A stretch of DNA of 64,000 bases from Schistosoma mansoni (GCF_000237925.1 NC_031496.1:9780905-9844904); one strand, 5' to 3'; shown: positions 1 to 11,760, counted from the first letter of the stretch. The notes: a model not told the origin generated them from the letters alone. A program made the numbers and translations.

Positions 1-352
1 CCATTGGCCGGATACTATCAGCAACAGCGTTTTATGGGAGAGGACAAACCAGCTTCCAGCTGAAGAGGAAATTAGGAAAAGACGTTGGAAGTGGATCGGA
101 CATACATTAAGGAAATCACCAATGTGCATCACGACTCAATCCCTAACTTGGAATGGTGAAGGGAAGCGGAAAAGAGGAAGGCCAAAGAACACACTACGCC
201 GGGAAATAGAAGCAGATATGAAAAGGATGAATGTTAACTGGAAAGAACTGGAAAGGAAGGCTCAGGACAGAGTTGGATGGAGAATGCTGGTGAGCGGCCT
301 ATGCTCCTCAACGAGGGGTAACAGGCGTAAGTAAGTAAGTAAGTAACAGAAA
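1..352 (+). mobile_element. LINE 3' end (non-LTR reverse-transcriptase C-terminus), cut by window start
   Basis: An open frame runs from base 2 to a stop at 334. It carries a segment typical of schistosome LINE polyproteins: [12 protein letters not shown], then [20 protein letters not shown], then [18 protein letters not shown]. These match the tail after the reverse transcriptase in RTE-like LINEs (known family feature; clade not certain). The ORF is followed at once by a GTAA/TAAG tandem tail at about 329-346, the usual 3' end of such elements. The rest lies outside the window. The endonuclease piece at 3640-3960 looks like the same family. Confidence 0.8.
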
Positions 353-739
353 GGTATTTAAATCAATGGTCTTTAGTATAACTAATCAACAGATTTTCGA
401 AACACATTTACAACTTTCTAATTCATATGTTAAAAGTATGATTATTTTTTATGGATAGGAACTAAAAAAATATTATCCTGTGAAAGAGTTATTAATATCA
501 GCTAATCATGTAACCAATCATCGCAACATAAAATATTGTTAAGATTTGGCGTTTTTTTTTTTGTAGATCAATCAGTTGTTTACTGGTTAATAAAAACATT
601 TAACATGATGCAAACGAATAGTACTAATTTATGAATTCAAGACAAAAGATGGTGGAAACATCAACTAAATAGTCAGATAGTTTTTTGTCCCATTCGTATT
701 TATACCTTTAACCAGGTTCGGTTAAGAACATAATGGATG

Positions 740-1346
740 TTATGAAAGCCAGGAATCATGAATAACAATCAAAGCCATTTATTGGTGTTTCCCTATGGTT
801 TACTTTATACCCTAAATTCAACACTACATCAAATTTCTATGGGCTACCGAAAGTTCACAAGCCTGACATTTCTTTTAAGACCCATAACGGACTTCATAAA
901 TACTCCCACATCTGCTTTATCTAAATATCTCAGAGGTATACTGAAGCCACTTCAATACAACCTAACTAATGTTGTAAAGGATCCACACAAATTCAAATCA
1001 AAGATCTCTGAATCATCCATCAATAAGAATGAAACAATAGTAAGCTGTGATGTTGTGTCCTTATACACTGCCATTCCAACTGATAAATGTCTAGAATTCG
1101 TTAATGATTTATTAGAGAATGATCATACTCTACCTAGCAGATGTCCACTAGTCATTAGTTCAATCACGAAATCCCTCAAACTATGTTTTAATTCAACACT
1201 AATCACTTTAAAAGGAACTTTATACAAGCAAAAGAGCGCTAAGAGACATGTCATACAAAGAAAAGTAATAATACTTTATGGAAATTTCTGTGATGTTGTC
1301 TTCTCTATGCTAAATAGTTCATCTGCTATGACCGTATTGTCATCCT
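740..1346 (+). mobile_element. Penelope-like element fragment (reverse transcriptase, N-terminal part)
   Basis: The translation contains LLRPITDFINTPTSALSKYL, the 'RPI...SPTYALSKYL' block of Penelope-like reverse transcriptases, and VSCDVVSLYTAIPTD, the motif with the first catalytic Asp ('FDVVSLFTSIP'). A degraded 'YGLPK-HKP' block sits just upstream (GYRKFTSL). The GIY-YIG endonuclease and the later RT motifs are absent, so this is a fragment. It may belong with the longer copy at 4085-6190 or be separate. Confidence 0.75.
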
Positions 1347-1349
1347 AGA

Positions 1350-2394
1350 CAACATTGTTACGACCTACTTTGAACAAAGGTATAAATATGCGAGAGACTA
1401 TTATCTGGTGAACGAAATAATAATTACATGATATACGGTGAAAAAAAGTGTATTTCAAAGCTCTCTTTCAGTTTGGAACTGTACCTTACTTTTACAGAGA
1501 ATAAGATTGAGAATATGACACTAATATGACAATTAGTTTCAATTTTACCTAGCTACTAAGGTGCAAGTATTTAGAATCCCATGTATGGAGTCGTGACGAT
1601 CAAACAAACTCCAATCTAACATAGCTACCTTTCATTCTACAGTGTTATGCTATAAGTTAAACATCTCTCCGATCATAAGTTTAACTTGTTTCCCAGTATA
1701 TTTTTAGGCATAACTACGGTTAATGGATATATTTAGAACTTGTGAGTCAATATCAAAATGTATTTAGTAGTAATAAAGAACAACTCCAAAGGAACTATGT
1801 TATTAACGCTTTAACTAACGATGTTAACGAGGGAAATTCAAAATTTTAAAAGTATGGTCTAATATTTACTACGATATCAAAAGTAAAAATACTTAAATAA
1901 AACTGTTCTCTAAGTCTAGATTTTACATAATAAATGTATTACTGTCAGACCGAACATTAGTTTTAGTGTAACCTCAAATTTATAAAAAAAGGAAAATCTA
2001 TATCGTAGGTTATTCCAAAAAGTACTTATCTAACAATGAAAACAGAACCATTTGGATAATCAAAATTAAAAATACAAAGAAATTTTTATCAATATCTTAA
2101 AAAATATTATGTACAGCAACATAGCTATTTGCATATGTGTTGAAGTTAGGCGTTTGAAGGTAGTTTGCAGGAAACTCTGAATCTAGATTTTCTGTTAGTT
2201 GACAATTGTTATCAAGGCATGGTCTCAATCTTGAGGGAACTGATGTTTTTTTGTGAAATTCAAGCGTACGTTATTTAGTTTCATAGTCTGGGACCTGACC
2301 AACCAGATAGTCATTCCCTGCATAATGCCCGAATTTCCCAATAATTACATGGATAATTTGTGTGCTTTTATTTTGCCTTACAATTATGCTAAAG

Positions 2395-2429
<35 letters not shown>

Positions 2430-3590
2430 GTAAACCGAAACAAAACATAATGAAACCATTAACTGAATTGTTATTTGTGAAATACACGAAAATTTGCAAT
2501 TACAATTTTTATATTTCCGACTATCTAAAATCTTACTGTTTCTTTAAAACTTTTAATGCAAATAGTACGTATATACCTTGATAATAACTACAAAAGAGAA
2601 TGATAGATAGAATTTATAGGGAAATACAATAGGGGATAAAGAATGATTAATTAACTGTAACTGATCATTTAACGGACACCTATTTTATGAAATAGATGAT
2701 ATCTGCAATTAATCGATCACTAAGTAGTAATCATTCATTCAATAATTTTTTTGCACTTGCCTCTGGGATCCCGTTACTTTAAATGTATCGAAACTACGAA
2801 AGTTATTACTACAGAGTGTTTAGAATTAAATTTATCTTGTATGACACTAAGGTATGTTTCCCGATGAGTCCCAACTAGCAAAATACCTTAATCCAGCATT
2901 CTCTGAAAATTACCAATAATCACCTAACACAGATGACGTCATATAATGCGTTTCTTGCTTCAGTCTCGTATCATACATCTTTCATATCAGGAAGAAAGAT
3001 AACCAGACATATAGGATTGTTCCAGATTGATAATCGAGGAGTTAATCATTTAGCAGTTGATTTTTAAATGTCCAATAAAGATTGGAATTTATCAATTATA
3101 GAAATGTAATGCTTTATTCAAGTCACGTAATGCCTTGTTATGTAATGTTCGTTTAGAACTGTAGTCTGGAAAAACTTGTTAACAACCACTTTAGTTGTGA
3201 ATTTTCAATGAAGACAGTAAAATTCATTTAGATTACAAATAGTGCTCAGTCCACACATATACCAAGTCTTCTACATAATGAGCTTCCTGTTAATAATCAT
3301 TTGAATTAACCACATTAGCGTTATAAATAGATAATTGAATTTTGAATACAGTCAGATCATTGCTAAAAACTTTGTTATTTCAGACATAACTAACACCATT
3401 CTTCCTTTAAATAGTAGTCAGTAGATAAATTTCTTTGAAAAAACTGTTCTCACACTCTATAATTAATATTTTATCAACTAAATATATGTGGAGACAAAGT
3501 AAAAATAGAACAAACTTACAAAGAAGTACTCCATGTATTTGTGTGTTTTTCAACTCTGAAAGTCAGAATATCAGAGCAACAACAATTTGG
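1350..3590. other. Intergenic, no gene recognised
   Basis: AT-rich sequence without a convincing coding signal. It holds an (AAT)n run at about 2396-2428. A possible decayed hammerhead core (CCGATGAGTCCC) lies near 2860 but lacks the GAAA arm. Short ORFs here come from the trinucleotide run. Confidence 0.6.
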
Positions 3591-3960
3591 CTAGTAATAG
3601 ACCAATAATGCTATAGACATTTTTACGTCAACTATGGCACTGACAGCCCGATGGGAGACCTAAACGCCAAAATCGGAATGCACAACACCGGGTATGAAGA
3701 TAGCATGGGACGACACGGACTGGAAGAAAGAAATAAGAATGGAGAGAGGTTTGAAAATTTATGTGTCTTCAAAAGAATGATTATAGGTAGCACTATATAT
3801 CCCCCACACACCCATACGCAAAGCTATATGGGTCTCACTGGATCACATTACAGAGAACCAGATTGGTCATACTTGCATTACCAAAAAGTTCAGAAGATTC
3901 ACGGAAGACGTGAGAACAAAGAGAGGAGCTAATATAGCCTAAAGCTAAAGAAGCGCCAGA
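3590..3960 (+). mobile_element. LINE fragment, AP-endonuclease domain
   Basis: The frame starting at 3651 reads MGDLNAKIGMHNTGYEDSMG and then GLEERNKNGERFENLCVF, a close match to the 'GDFNAKVG...GxGxxNxNGxRL' block of non-LTR apurinic endonucleases. The next block (HKATWISPDHTTENQIDHI in relatives) is visible downstream only in shifted, damaged frames. Fragment on both sides; probably the same LINE family as 1-352. Confidence 0.75.
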
Positions 3961-5906
3961 TAAAGGTTCAGGTGTTGTTCTAATGAACAAAACAGATTAT
4001 GTCTCTAAGATGAAGTTCGTTTTTTAGTGACCATACGAGATTCAATTAGATAAAGGTAAAAAGGACATAACTGATTCAGCGATATTCTGAATAAAATGAC
4101 TGGTAATTCCTCTTACAATAAACTACGACCTCGTGGGACTCGTTTACCCACATGCATGGTTTACCAAAGATACATAAACAAGGTGTTCCTATTAGACCTA
4201 TTCTGTCAATGATCAATTCACTCCACCACAAAGTTGCAGCATGGACAGCGGATAAGTTACAATCAATCTATCTACGATTAGCCATGTACACATTATAAGA
4301 TTCATTTAAGTTTGCCGGTAGTATGGTTTCCTTTGGTGCAACATCATTGTTTACTAATATACCACTTCTTGAAACCATAGACGTGATTTCCCAACATTCT
4401 GATATCCTATCTCTACCAGCATCAGAACTCAAACGACTGTTAATCATGTATATAAAAGATGTTCAGTTTCAGTCCAATGATATCATGTACTGATAAATGG
4501 ATGGTGTAGCAATAAGAAGTCCGTTACGTCCTGTCCTAGAAGATATGTTCGTAGCTGATCTTAAAAGTACCAAGCCCTAAGAAGCGTTTAATGAGATGGT
4601 GTATTTTTCAAGGTATGTTGATGACAACTTTATCATATGAAATAATCGGTAACATGATTCAAATCTGCTGAAACGTTTCAACGAAGCCCATAAATGTCCA
4701 GTCTACTATGGAACATGAAACTGAAAACAAGTTCCATCGTCTTGAGATCGAAATAAAACAACGGAAAGATAGTACGGTCCAAAGTTCAGTTTGTAGGAAA
4801 GACAAATGGAATAAGGTTTATCTTAATTTCAATAGCTTTTGTCCAATCAGTCACAAAAAGTCACTTGTTAAAACACCATTTCACAGAACAGAAAGAATAT
4901 GTACTGCCGATACAATTGAAGAGGAATTAATGAATGTGACAAGCTGTTTAAAGAACAACGCATACTCACTGAAAATTAGTGAGAAATATGCAAAACATGA
5001 AGACAAAAACTCAAAGAAACTACAGCAAACAAAAAACCTATTTTTATTTAACTTAAATTCAAAGGTGATATTGTGATAGCAAAAACTGCATTGACAAGAA
5101 CTTATCCTGTAGCTAAACTGATTGTCTTCTACAAAACAACATGTTCTTTAACACAATCAAAGGTCGATAGATACCGCTTTTATAATACCACTGACTTTGT
5201 ATACAAGTCCACATGTATCAGTTAAAGCAGTTACATTGGCAGAACATAAAGGAGAGCCGATACCCGATTCAAAGAACACATTCCGAAAAGTCTAAGGTCA
5301 AATGGATTCATTTCTAATCACCTTCTTATTTATGAGTATATCAATATCTGTATTAACTTTGATTTTAATATATTATATGTTGTAAGCAGAACATATTCAA
5401 AAAGTCTAAGGTCAAATGGATTAAAAACATTCAACAGAGCCATATCAAGACATTTTCTTGGCATAGGACATCAAATGGATACATTGAAGTCTTTCAAGGT
5501 GATTAATAAACAATCAAACTCAAATCTTCTGAAATTTGCCGAAGCGATATAGCGATGAAACGTCTAAAACCAGATCTATGTACCTAGAAAGAAGCTGTAA
5601 TAAATCTTTCTTTGCCCTGCTAACCTTACTTCCTTTTTATTATATCATTCATCATTTCAATTTTTTTGAAGTTTGATTATATCATTGTTATTTTTCTTCA
5701 ATTCATAACTAACCGATTTCAATTCAGATCTTTTCTTATTACCATTAATCTGTTTTCAGTTACTTCATTACATAATTATCTAATGTTTGTTAACTCTATA
5801 AGTTCTAATCACTAGTTCAATGTTCTGGAAATTCCCCCTCCCCAAAACTTATTTATTTATCTGAAACAAACAATTTTTTCATGACATTATTAACTCTATT
5901 GGAATC

Positions 5907-6047
5907 AGAAGGAGTTTTTGTGGAGATTTAGTATTTTCATAGTTGAAAGCGTGAGTCAATTGAAGCTAGACCACCAGGGAAAACCTGGAAGCACTGGACG
6001 GCCGTTTCGTCCTGTTGTGGGACTCCTCAGCAGTGCGCATCCACGAC
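5907..6047 (-). mobile_element. 5'-truncated hammerhead-ribozyme SINE (Sm-alpha type)
   Basis: Only the ribozyme and the 3' tail of the SINE are present, on the minus strand. A 13-bp direct repeat, CTCTATTGGAATC, flanks it exactly (5894-5906 and 6048-6060), as expected for a target-site duplication. The insertion lies in the 3' part of the Penelope-like element. Confidence 0.85.
5991..6036 (-). ncRNA. Hammerhead ribozyme with minimal stem III
   Basis: On the minus strand: stem I 5' strand GCACTG, core CTGAGGAG, stem II GTCC...GGAC, core GAAA, a CGGCCG minimal stem III, cleavage triplet GTC, then CAGTGC, which pairs exactly with GCACTG. All core positions of the type I hammerhead (CUGANGA, GAAA, UH) are intact. 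Short stem III forms are known from schistosome Sm-alpha and Penelope-associated ribozymes and often need dimers to cleave well. Confidence 0.85.
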
Positions 6048-6589
6048 CTCTATTGGAATCTTCACCACATCATGATACACATATTTATCTCTAGTCACAT
6101 TCATATTTATGAGTATATCAATATCCGTATTAACTTTGATTTTAGCATATTATAGTTTGTAAGCAGCTGATAAGAACCTAACGAAATAAAATGAAATCAT
6201 ATTATTCTGCATCGACCTTTGTTCTTGGTCACTTACACTTCTATTATTAACTCGATGGTATAGATACATAAATTGTACTTTAACCAGGCTCTATATAAAA
6301 TACTAATATCTATGACTTATTTAACTAATCAAAGTATGATATGATTTATTTTGATTTTAGTTTTTTTTCATACTAGATTCACTAAATTTTGAATTTTTTT
6401 TGTTTGCTTACCAAAATTGATTGACGGATGACTCAACAGTTAGTGTCATATAAATGAAAACTTTAAGATAACCAAAAGTATCTAGGTAATGTATACTGTA
6501 ATCTGTTTCTGTAAATATCACTGATACTATCAACTTACATATGTAAGATTAGATAAATTAGGTGAGATTTGAATAACAACTATATAACT

Positions 6590-6690
6590 GAAAATTGATA
6601 AATCGTTGGCTTAGTGTTTAAAAGACTCAACTTTCAACCACTAATATACAGGTTGAAACTTCACTTTGAGTACTTCGGTTAAGTTAGCTA
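6590..6690 (+). repeat. tRNA-like SINE head (decayed)
   Basis: A GGCTTAGTGTTTAAAAGACTCAAC stretch followed about 45 bases later by CAGGTTGAAACTTC resembles the A and B boxes of the tRNA-derived SINE seen at 12915-13110 and 21320-21430. Strongly diverged. Confidence 0.4.
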
Positions 6691-6779
6691 TTTATGATCC
6701 TTAGTTCGTACATTTGAAGCATGGTCGAAATTTGGTAACACAATCTTATATATGATTAACGAGTCAGTTGATAAATAAC

Positions 6780-7102
6780 TTGAAGATACGACTAGTCTTG
6801 TAGTTTTTGCAACTATAAACCAGTAACACCTTCTATATTCGAATCTTCCCCAATTAGATAAAACCAGAAGTCAGATGCGAAGAGATTGGGAAGATATATT
6901 TGATACGTTATCGATATATCGCGAAGCGTTTACTCTAATCTGGCTAGTGAATGTAGGAGCTGTGTCCCACGCTGGGTCGTAACGTGATCCGGTCCGGATG
7001 CATGACCGAACGCCTTCAGTTAAACAAGTCCACTTAAAACAATGTGGTCAGCATCCAATGTCGAACACTTAGAAAGCTATTGAGTTTGGGGAATTATTTA
7101 CA
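6780..7102 (-). mobile_element. Solo LTR, CsRn1/Boudicca-clade family
   Basis: The segment is the reverse complement of the LTR at 40287 and 46314. Shared landmarks include the blocks around CGTTACGACTCAGCGTGGGA, ACATTGGATGCTGACCACAT and GAACGCCTTCAGTTAAAC. It is clearly more diverged from both than they are from each other, so it is an older insertion reduced to one LTR. No internal coding sequence is near. Confidence 0.8.
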
Positions 7103-7216
7103 GCTACAAACTCATTAGCTAAACTATGAAAGCACCAAGTAAATTCTTAAAATTATTACACATAAAGAAAAAGCTCCAGTACAACAAAATTCTATAAATA
7201 TAACTTATCAGATTGG

Positions 7217-7545
7217 GGGGTTTGTGGAGATTGTAGTAATTTTAACAGTTAAATTCATGAGTCAATTTAAGCTAGACCACTATTAAAAACCTGAAATCAT
7301 TAGACGGTCGTTGTGCCCTAGTATGGGACTCTTCAGCAGTGCACACCTACGATCCCATACACGGGACAAAAACCAACTACCTTCGGTCTCGTACGCGTCC
7401 TGGGTTCGAGTCCCGGGTGCGAGATCATAGATGCGCATTGCTTACGAGTCCCTCACTAAAACGAAACAGCCGTCGATTGCTTACAGGTTTTTAATCGTGG
7501 TCTAGTTTAAATCGATTCATGAATTTAACTATTAAATCTAACTTA
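7217..7545. repeat. Decayed fold-back copy of the hammerhead SINE
   Basis: The left part (about 7217-7350) is the SINE tail and ribozyme on the minus strand; the right part (about 7375-7545) is the tRNA-like body, ribozyme and tail on the plus strand. The tails are inverted repeats (GATTCATGAATTTAACT / AATTCATGAGTC). A B-box-like GGGTTCGAGTCCCGG is at about 7401. The ribozyme cores carry several changes, so both are probably inactive. Confidence 0.65.
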
Positions 7546-8267
7546 ATAAATGAATTAATTATAGATGAAGGATTATTTGTTTAGTTCAATGGAGAAAAAA
7601 AGTATTTTACACTGTCTATATTTTAACGAATCATTTCAAAACTGTCAATCTTTTATTCACATGTTCATTTTAACTGAATTTTTATTGTTAGTGTAATTAT
7701 GTTACCACCTTGGATTGTAAATAAATTTTATGATATTGGTTAATGAAGATAACTTTCTATTGATTTTATAGTAGAAATAAAATGAAGCTATCAATTTATA
7801 ATTAGTTAGATTATCTTTGAAGAAGAATACAAAATGTATGCAAATTGTTACAATGATAATGAAATAAGGGTGGAAGGGAGGAGGAGGAGGATGTGAAGAG
7901 TTAAAATTTTACAATGGTAACAAAAAATAAAAAAATTTCAAAATAATTGACATTTAGCTACATGATATTAAAAATAATACCATTCCATAGTTATTCTATT
8001 TAAAATATGTGTAAATGTCCTGGATTCCACTGCTAGGCAATATCCATCTTTGCTTATAATGCTTGTGAATTAAGGCTATATCGAAGCAATACGCACAGTA
8101 TGTACATATGCCAATAAGAGACTGATCAATTGCAGTTCTAAACATCAATGGGAAGATTCAAACAAACAATACTAAGTGAATCTAACTGATTAAAGTTGAT
8201 ATCAACATTGCAAGTTTATCATTAACATAGAAAATTTGTAAAATAATATCCGAATTTTTATTTAAAT
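7546..8267. other. Intergenic, nothing recognised
   Basis: AT-rich, with a short purine-rich GGA run near 7870-7890. No coding or repeat signal seen. Confidence 0.5.
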
Positions 8268-8285
8268 ACAATTTGTATCATTTTA

Positions 8286-8592
8286 TATAGTTGAGACCAT
8301 GAGTCATTGGAAGCTAGACCACCATGGAAAACTTGGAAGCATTGGACGACTGTTTCGTCCTATTGTGGGACGCCTCAGCAGTGCGCATCCGCGATCCTGC
8401 CTCGCGAGATTCGAACCCAGGACCTATCAGTCTCGCGCGCGAGCGCTTAACCACTAGACCACTGAGCTGGAGTCTCATAATAGGACGAAACGGCCGTTCA
8501 GTGCTTCCATGTTTTCCATGGTGGTCTAGCTTCAATTGACTCATGATCTCAACTATATAAAATTACTAAAATCTCCACAAAACCCCCTTCTG
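8286..8592. repeat. Fold-back hammerhead SINE unit
   Basis: A minus-strand SINE (tail, ribozyme, tRNA-like body with B box GATTCGAACCCAGG read in inverse at about 8409 and A box near 8450) is fused directly to a plus-strand copy of only the ribozyme 3' half and tail (8471-8592). The two tails are inverted repeats of about 85 bp. An imperfect direct repeat flanks the whole unit: ACAATTTGTATCATTTTA at 8268 and ACAATATGTATCAGTTTTA at 8593. This suggests that the inverted unit was inserted as one piece. Confidence 0.7.
8339..8384 (-). ncRNA. Hammerhead ribozyme, slightly decayed
   Basis: Minus strand: GCACTGCTGAGGCGTCCCACAATAGGACGAAACAGTCGTCCAATGC in outline (position 8339 to 8384). Stem I and stem II still pair and the GAAA is present. 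The second core element reads CTGAGGCG rather than CTGANGAG, so activity is doubtful. Part of the fold-back SINE. Confidence 0.6.
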
Positions 8593-8632
8593 ACAATATG
8601 TATCAGTTTTACTAACTGATATTTGTAAGATA

Positions 8633-8639
8633 TGAACTA

Positions 8640-8672
<33 letters not shown>

Positions 8673-9105
8673 NNNNNNNNNNNNNNNNNNNNNNNNNNNN
8701 NNNNNNNNNNNNNNNNNNNNNNNNNNNNNNNNNNNNNNNNNNNNNNNNNNNNNNNNNNNNNNNNNNNNNNNNNNNNNNNNNNNNNNNNNNNNNNNNNNNN
8801 NNNNNNNNNNNNNNNNNNNNNNNNNNNNNNNNNNNNNNNNNNNNNNNNNNNNNNNNNNNNNNNNNNNNNNNNTGTTTAGCGCCCACCCCCAACCATCCCG
8901 GCGCGCGACGGCTTAACCACAAGCCCCCTGAGTTGGGTTCTCATAATAGGACGAACCGGCCGTTCAGTGCTTCCATGTTTTCCATGGTGGTCTAGCTTCA
9001 ATTGACTCATGATCTCAACTATATAAAATTACTAAAATCTCCACAAAACCCCCTTCTGACAATATGTATCAGTTTTACTAACTGATATTTGTAAGATATG
9101 AACTA

Positions 9106-9183
<78 letters not shown>
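8633..9183. repeat. (TA)n tract, 200-N gap, duplicated flank and (TA)n(GA)n microsatellite
   Basis: A (TA)n run leads into exactly 200 Ns (8673-8872). The sequence after the gap (about 8905-9130) repeats about 200 bp of the sequence before it (8459-8672) almost word for word, including unique SINE flank and the same (TA)n start. A (TA)n(GA)n tract follows at 9112-9183. Most likely an assembly scaffold overlap, not a true duplication. Confidence 0.85.
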
Positions 9184-9189
9184 TGACAT

Positions 9190-10740
9190 ATGAAGATTTA
9201 TTCAAATCAGAGAACGTTTGTCATCAAAGACTGAAAATATTTACAGTACTTATGGAAACTGGAAACTATTAAACATCAGTTTCAAGCTATCCCTAAACTT
9301 GCACTTATATACATAGTTTTAGGATTTTTAAAGAATAATTTTAAAAACTTCGATAGTTCTATCCTTCGCAAAACTGAATCCATCTTTGAATCATCAAGTT
9401 TCCTTCAAGATAACAATTTAAAAATATAGTTACTTGAGTACAAAATAATATTTCATCTTGTAACCCAACAGTAGCGTATTAGCTGTCAGGTATATAGGCT
9501 TCGAATTCTACTATATCAGGCAGTTTTCTAAGCTTTCTACTATATTTCAATTAACGATAGATTGTGGAATAAGTAAAAAAAATATATGATGAAAACTAAT
9601 GTTTGGTTTATACATTGTAATGCATTTGGTTGTTATTCATTCTTGATAATTTTATCAGGAATTGAACGTTTGATTATTTCACACTATAGTCAAGACGTAC
9701 TATCATGAACTTTGATCAGTTTAATAAGACTTCTAGTTACGGAAAATCAACTTCTTTATCAAATTTAAACGTACTTACCAGAATAAAATATGCTTTAATG
9801 CTTTAAAAATTACATTTTAAATAAATTAATGGGAGATAATTATATTTTAGATTCCATGGTTACATGGTTGTTCATTGAATTCTTAGTATAATTTTATTAA
9901 ACATTTTCGATTAGTTTATCTACACATGATTATTTAACATAAAAGGTCAAATTTAATGGAAATGGTAACGAAAGTTGAAATTGGTTCTTCTAGTTTACTT
10001 CATACATTCTAGGATCTATCAGTGATATGTATTATACAGTTCTGTTAAATCACTAGAATATATCGATCACAAAATATTTAAAGAACAATAAAATGAATTA
10101 TTTTACATAAGAGACTTCCTACTAACTGACCTCAAAGCATAAATAGTTAATACAACGGACTTTGTTATATAATACCTCAGCTTACTGGTGATTTCGTTAG
10201 CACCGATAAAACAAAAAAGTACAGATTAAGTTCTAATGGAACAAAAATCCCTAAAGATAATGTATCTGACGTATAAAAAGAATGTACAATGTTTAAATTC
10301 CGGTGAAAGTATGAGTTTCTTTGAGACTGAGGATTTCTAACAACTTTCTGCAACTACTAAACATTGTGTCTTTTAAACTTACATCAAAATTTGTTACTCG
10401 AAAATGACTAACCGAAATAGGAACAAAAAAATAAACATTTAGTTTATAGAAATTCTAATGAAGTCCTGGAAAAAAAACAGATTATTAATATAGTAACTGA
10501 TATTTCGGACTTTGAATCCGTATTGAGTTCCATTGAAATCTGATTTGTAAAAGTTAGTCTACATAAAAACACAACGGCATCGCAAGTAACTAATAGGATT
10601 ATTTATATCAGAATTTGAACTCAGAGTGGTAGGGAGTTTGTTTAGCATAACAGTAGCCATCGCAATTTATTCTTTTACTGAAAGTAAAAACTGCATTTTT
10701 CGTAATTATTTTAGCTATTAACTTTTTCGCTAATATATAT
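9190..10740. other. Intergenic, nothing recognised
   Basis: AT-rich sequence with stops in all frames. A weakly tRNA-like GAGTGGTAGGGAGTTTG is seen near 10623, without a B box. Confidence 0.5.
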
Positions 10741-10754
10741 ATTATCGTGTACAA

Positions 10755-11058
10755 GCCTAACCTTATGTCGAGTATATATCATTTACCCACCGAATACAGT
10801 AGATGGTTACGCAGTATCGTAGACTGGCTGAATATAGACATTAGCACCGTTGGGTACCGGCTCAGTGTTCTAAAGCTTAAGCTTTTGTGTACGAGACCGA
10901 AGGTTCTGGATCCTATTCCTCAAAGCGCGGTCGTGGATAAGGATTAATGAAAAGTCCGATGCTAGGACAAGAAGTGCTTCCACGATTTAAATGGTTATCT
11001 GAATTTGATTGGTTTATGATTTTAATAAAATCCAACAATCTCCACAACCCTACATCGA
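10755..11058 (+). mobile_element. Hammerhead SINE, full-length but decayed
   Basis: Order on the plus strand matches the copy at 22026-22395 read in reverse: head ending in ATTAGCACCGTTGGGTACCGG (about 10840), tRNA-like CTCAGTGTTCTAAAGC, a B-box remnant, a ribozyme remnant (GATTAATGAAAAGTCC...AGGACAAGAAGTGC at about 10940-10978), then the tail ending in CAATCTCCACAACCC. The ribozyme core is damaged. Confidence 0.6.
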
Positions 11059-11639
11059 AAATATCCATTTGCTTTTGAAAATCTAATAAAAGTGAACTGA
11101 AAATATAAAGCACTGATTCCAATCAAAACGATTTTTTTTTCTATTTTCTACTTTAATCGATTTTCTCAAATAAAACTAAACACTGAACTATTGATCAATG
11201 ATATATCTTTTGACTTATGAAATCATATCATCTTTTATAAAAGTTGAACTTCTCGAACTTACAACAAGATCTGTACTTTATATTAAATCAGGAATACATT
11301 TATAAATTTGTGAATAAATATATAAAGTATTATTATGGATACTATGACAACAGATTGGATGATGTACAGCTTCCCTAGAAAAAAAACAAAACAAGGTTTA
11401 TTCAAATCCATTAACCTTTTTCTATATAAATTATCGATTTATTTTTTTTATAATCAATATGTCTATATTATTTTAAGTGTATAAATAAAATTCCTTTAAT
11501 CTATAAAACTTTTTAATAAATAAAAAAGATGTAAAAAAAAAAATTTGAAATCCCACTTTAAAAATTTTGATTTTATTTTTTTTTCCTTATTCATATGACC
11601 TTCAAAGTGCATATCATTTATATATAATGAATAAATAAT

Positions 11640-11760
11640 AGATAAAAGATACATACATGTACAAAAATCGATATATATATATATATATATACGTTAATAA
11701 TGTGACATGTATTTCTGTTAAAATTGAAATATATATGTGTATATATGTGAACTGTTATTT
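11640..11760. repeat. AT-rich microsatellite tracts
   Basis: A (TA)n run at about 11671-11691 followed by further TATA-rich sequence. The preceding 250 bases are also A/T-dominated. No gene. Confidence 0.7.

Larger units (their letters stand above)
4085..6190 (+). mobile_element. Penelope-like element, decayed, with GIY-YIG endonuclease region
   Basis: In order: a GLPKIHKQGVPIRPIL-type RT entry block (about 4155-4205), a SLFTNIPLLETID motif (about 4345-4385), a DGVAIRSPLRPVL block (about 4500-4540), a YVDDNFII catalytic block (about 4612-4640), then SYIGRT...RRADTRFKEHIPKS (about 5235-5295), the GIY-YIG endonuclease characteristic of Penelope-like elements. The C-terminal LLKFAEAIAMKRLKPD-like block is at about 5535-5575. 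Several in-frame stops show it is dead. A ~112-bp extra segment interrupts it at about 5310-5400, and a hammerhead SINE sits in its 3' part (5907-6047). Confidence 0.8.

Noticed and set aside
8566-8922. 118-codon minus-strand ORF across the gap
   Set aside because: Most of it is translated Ns and a (TA)n run.
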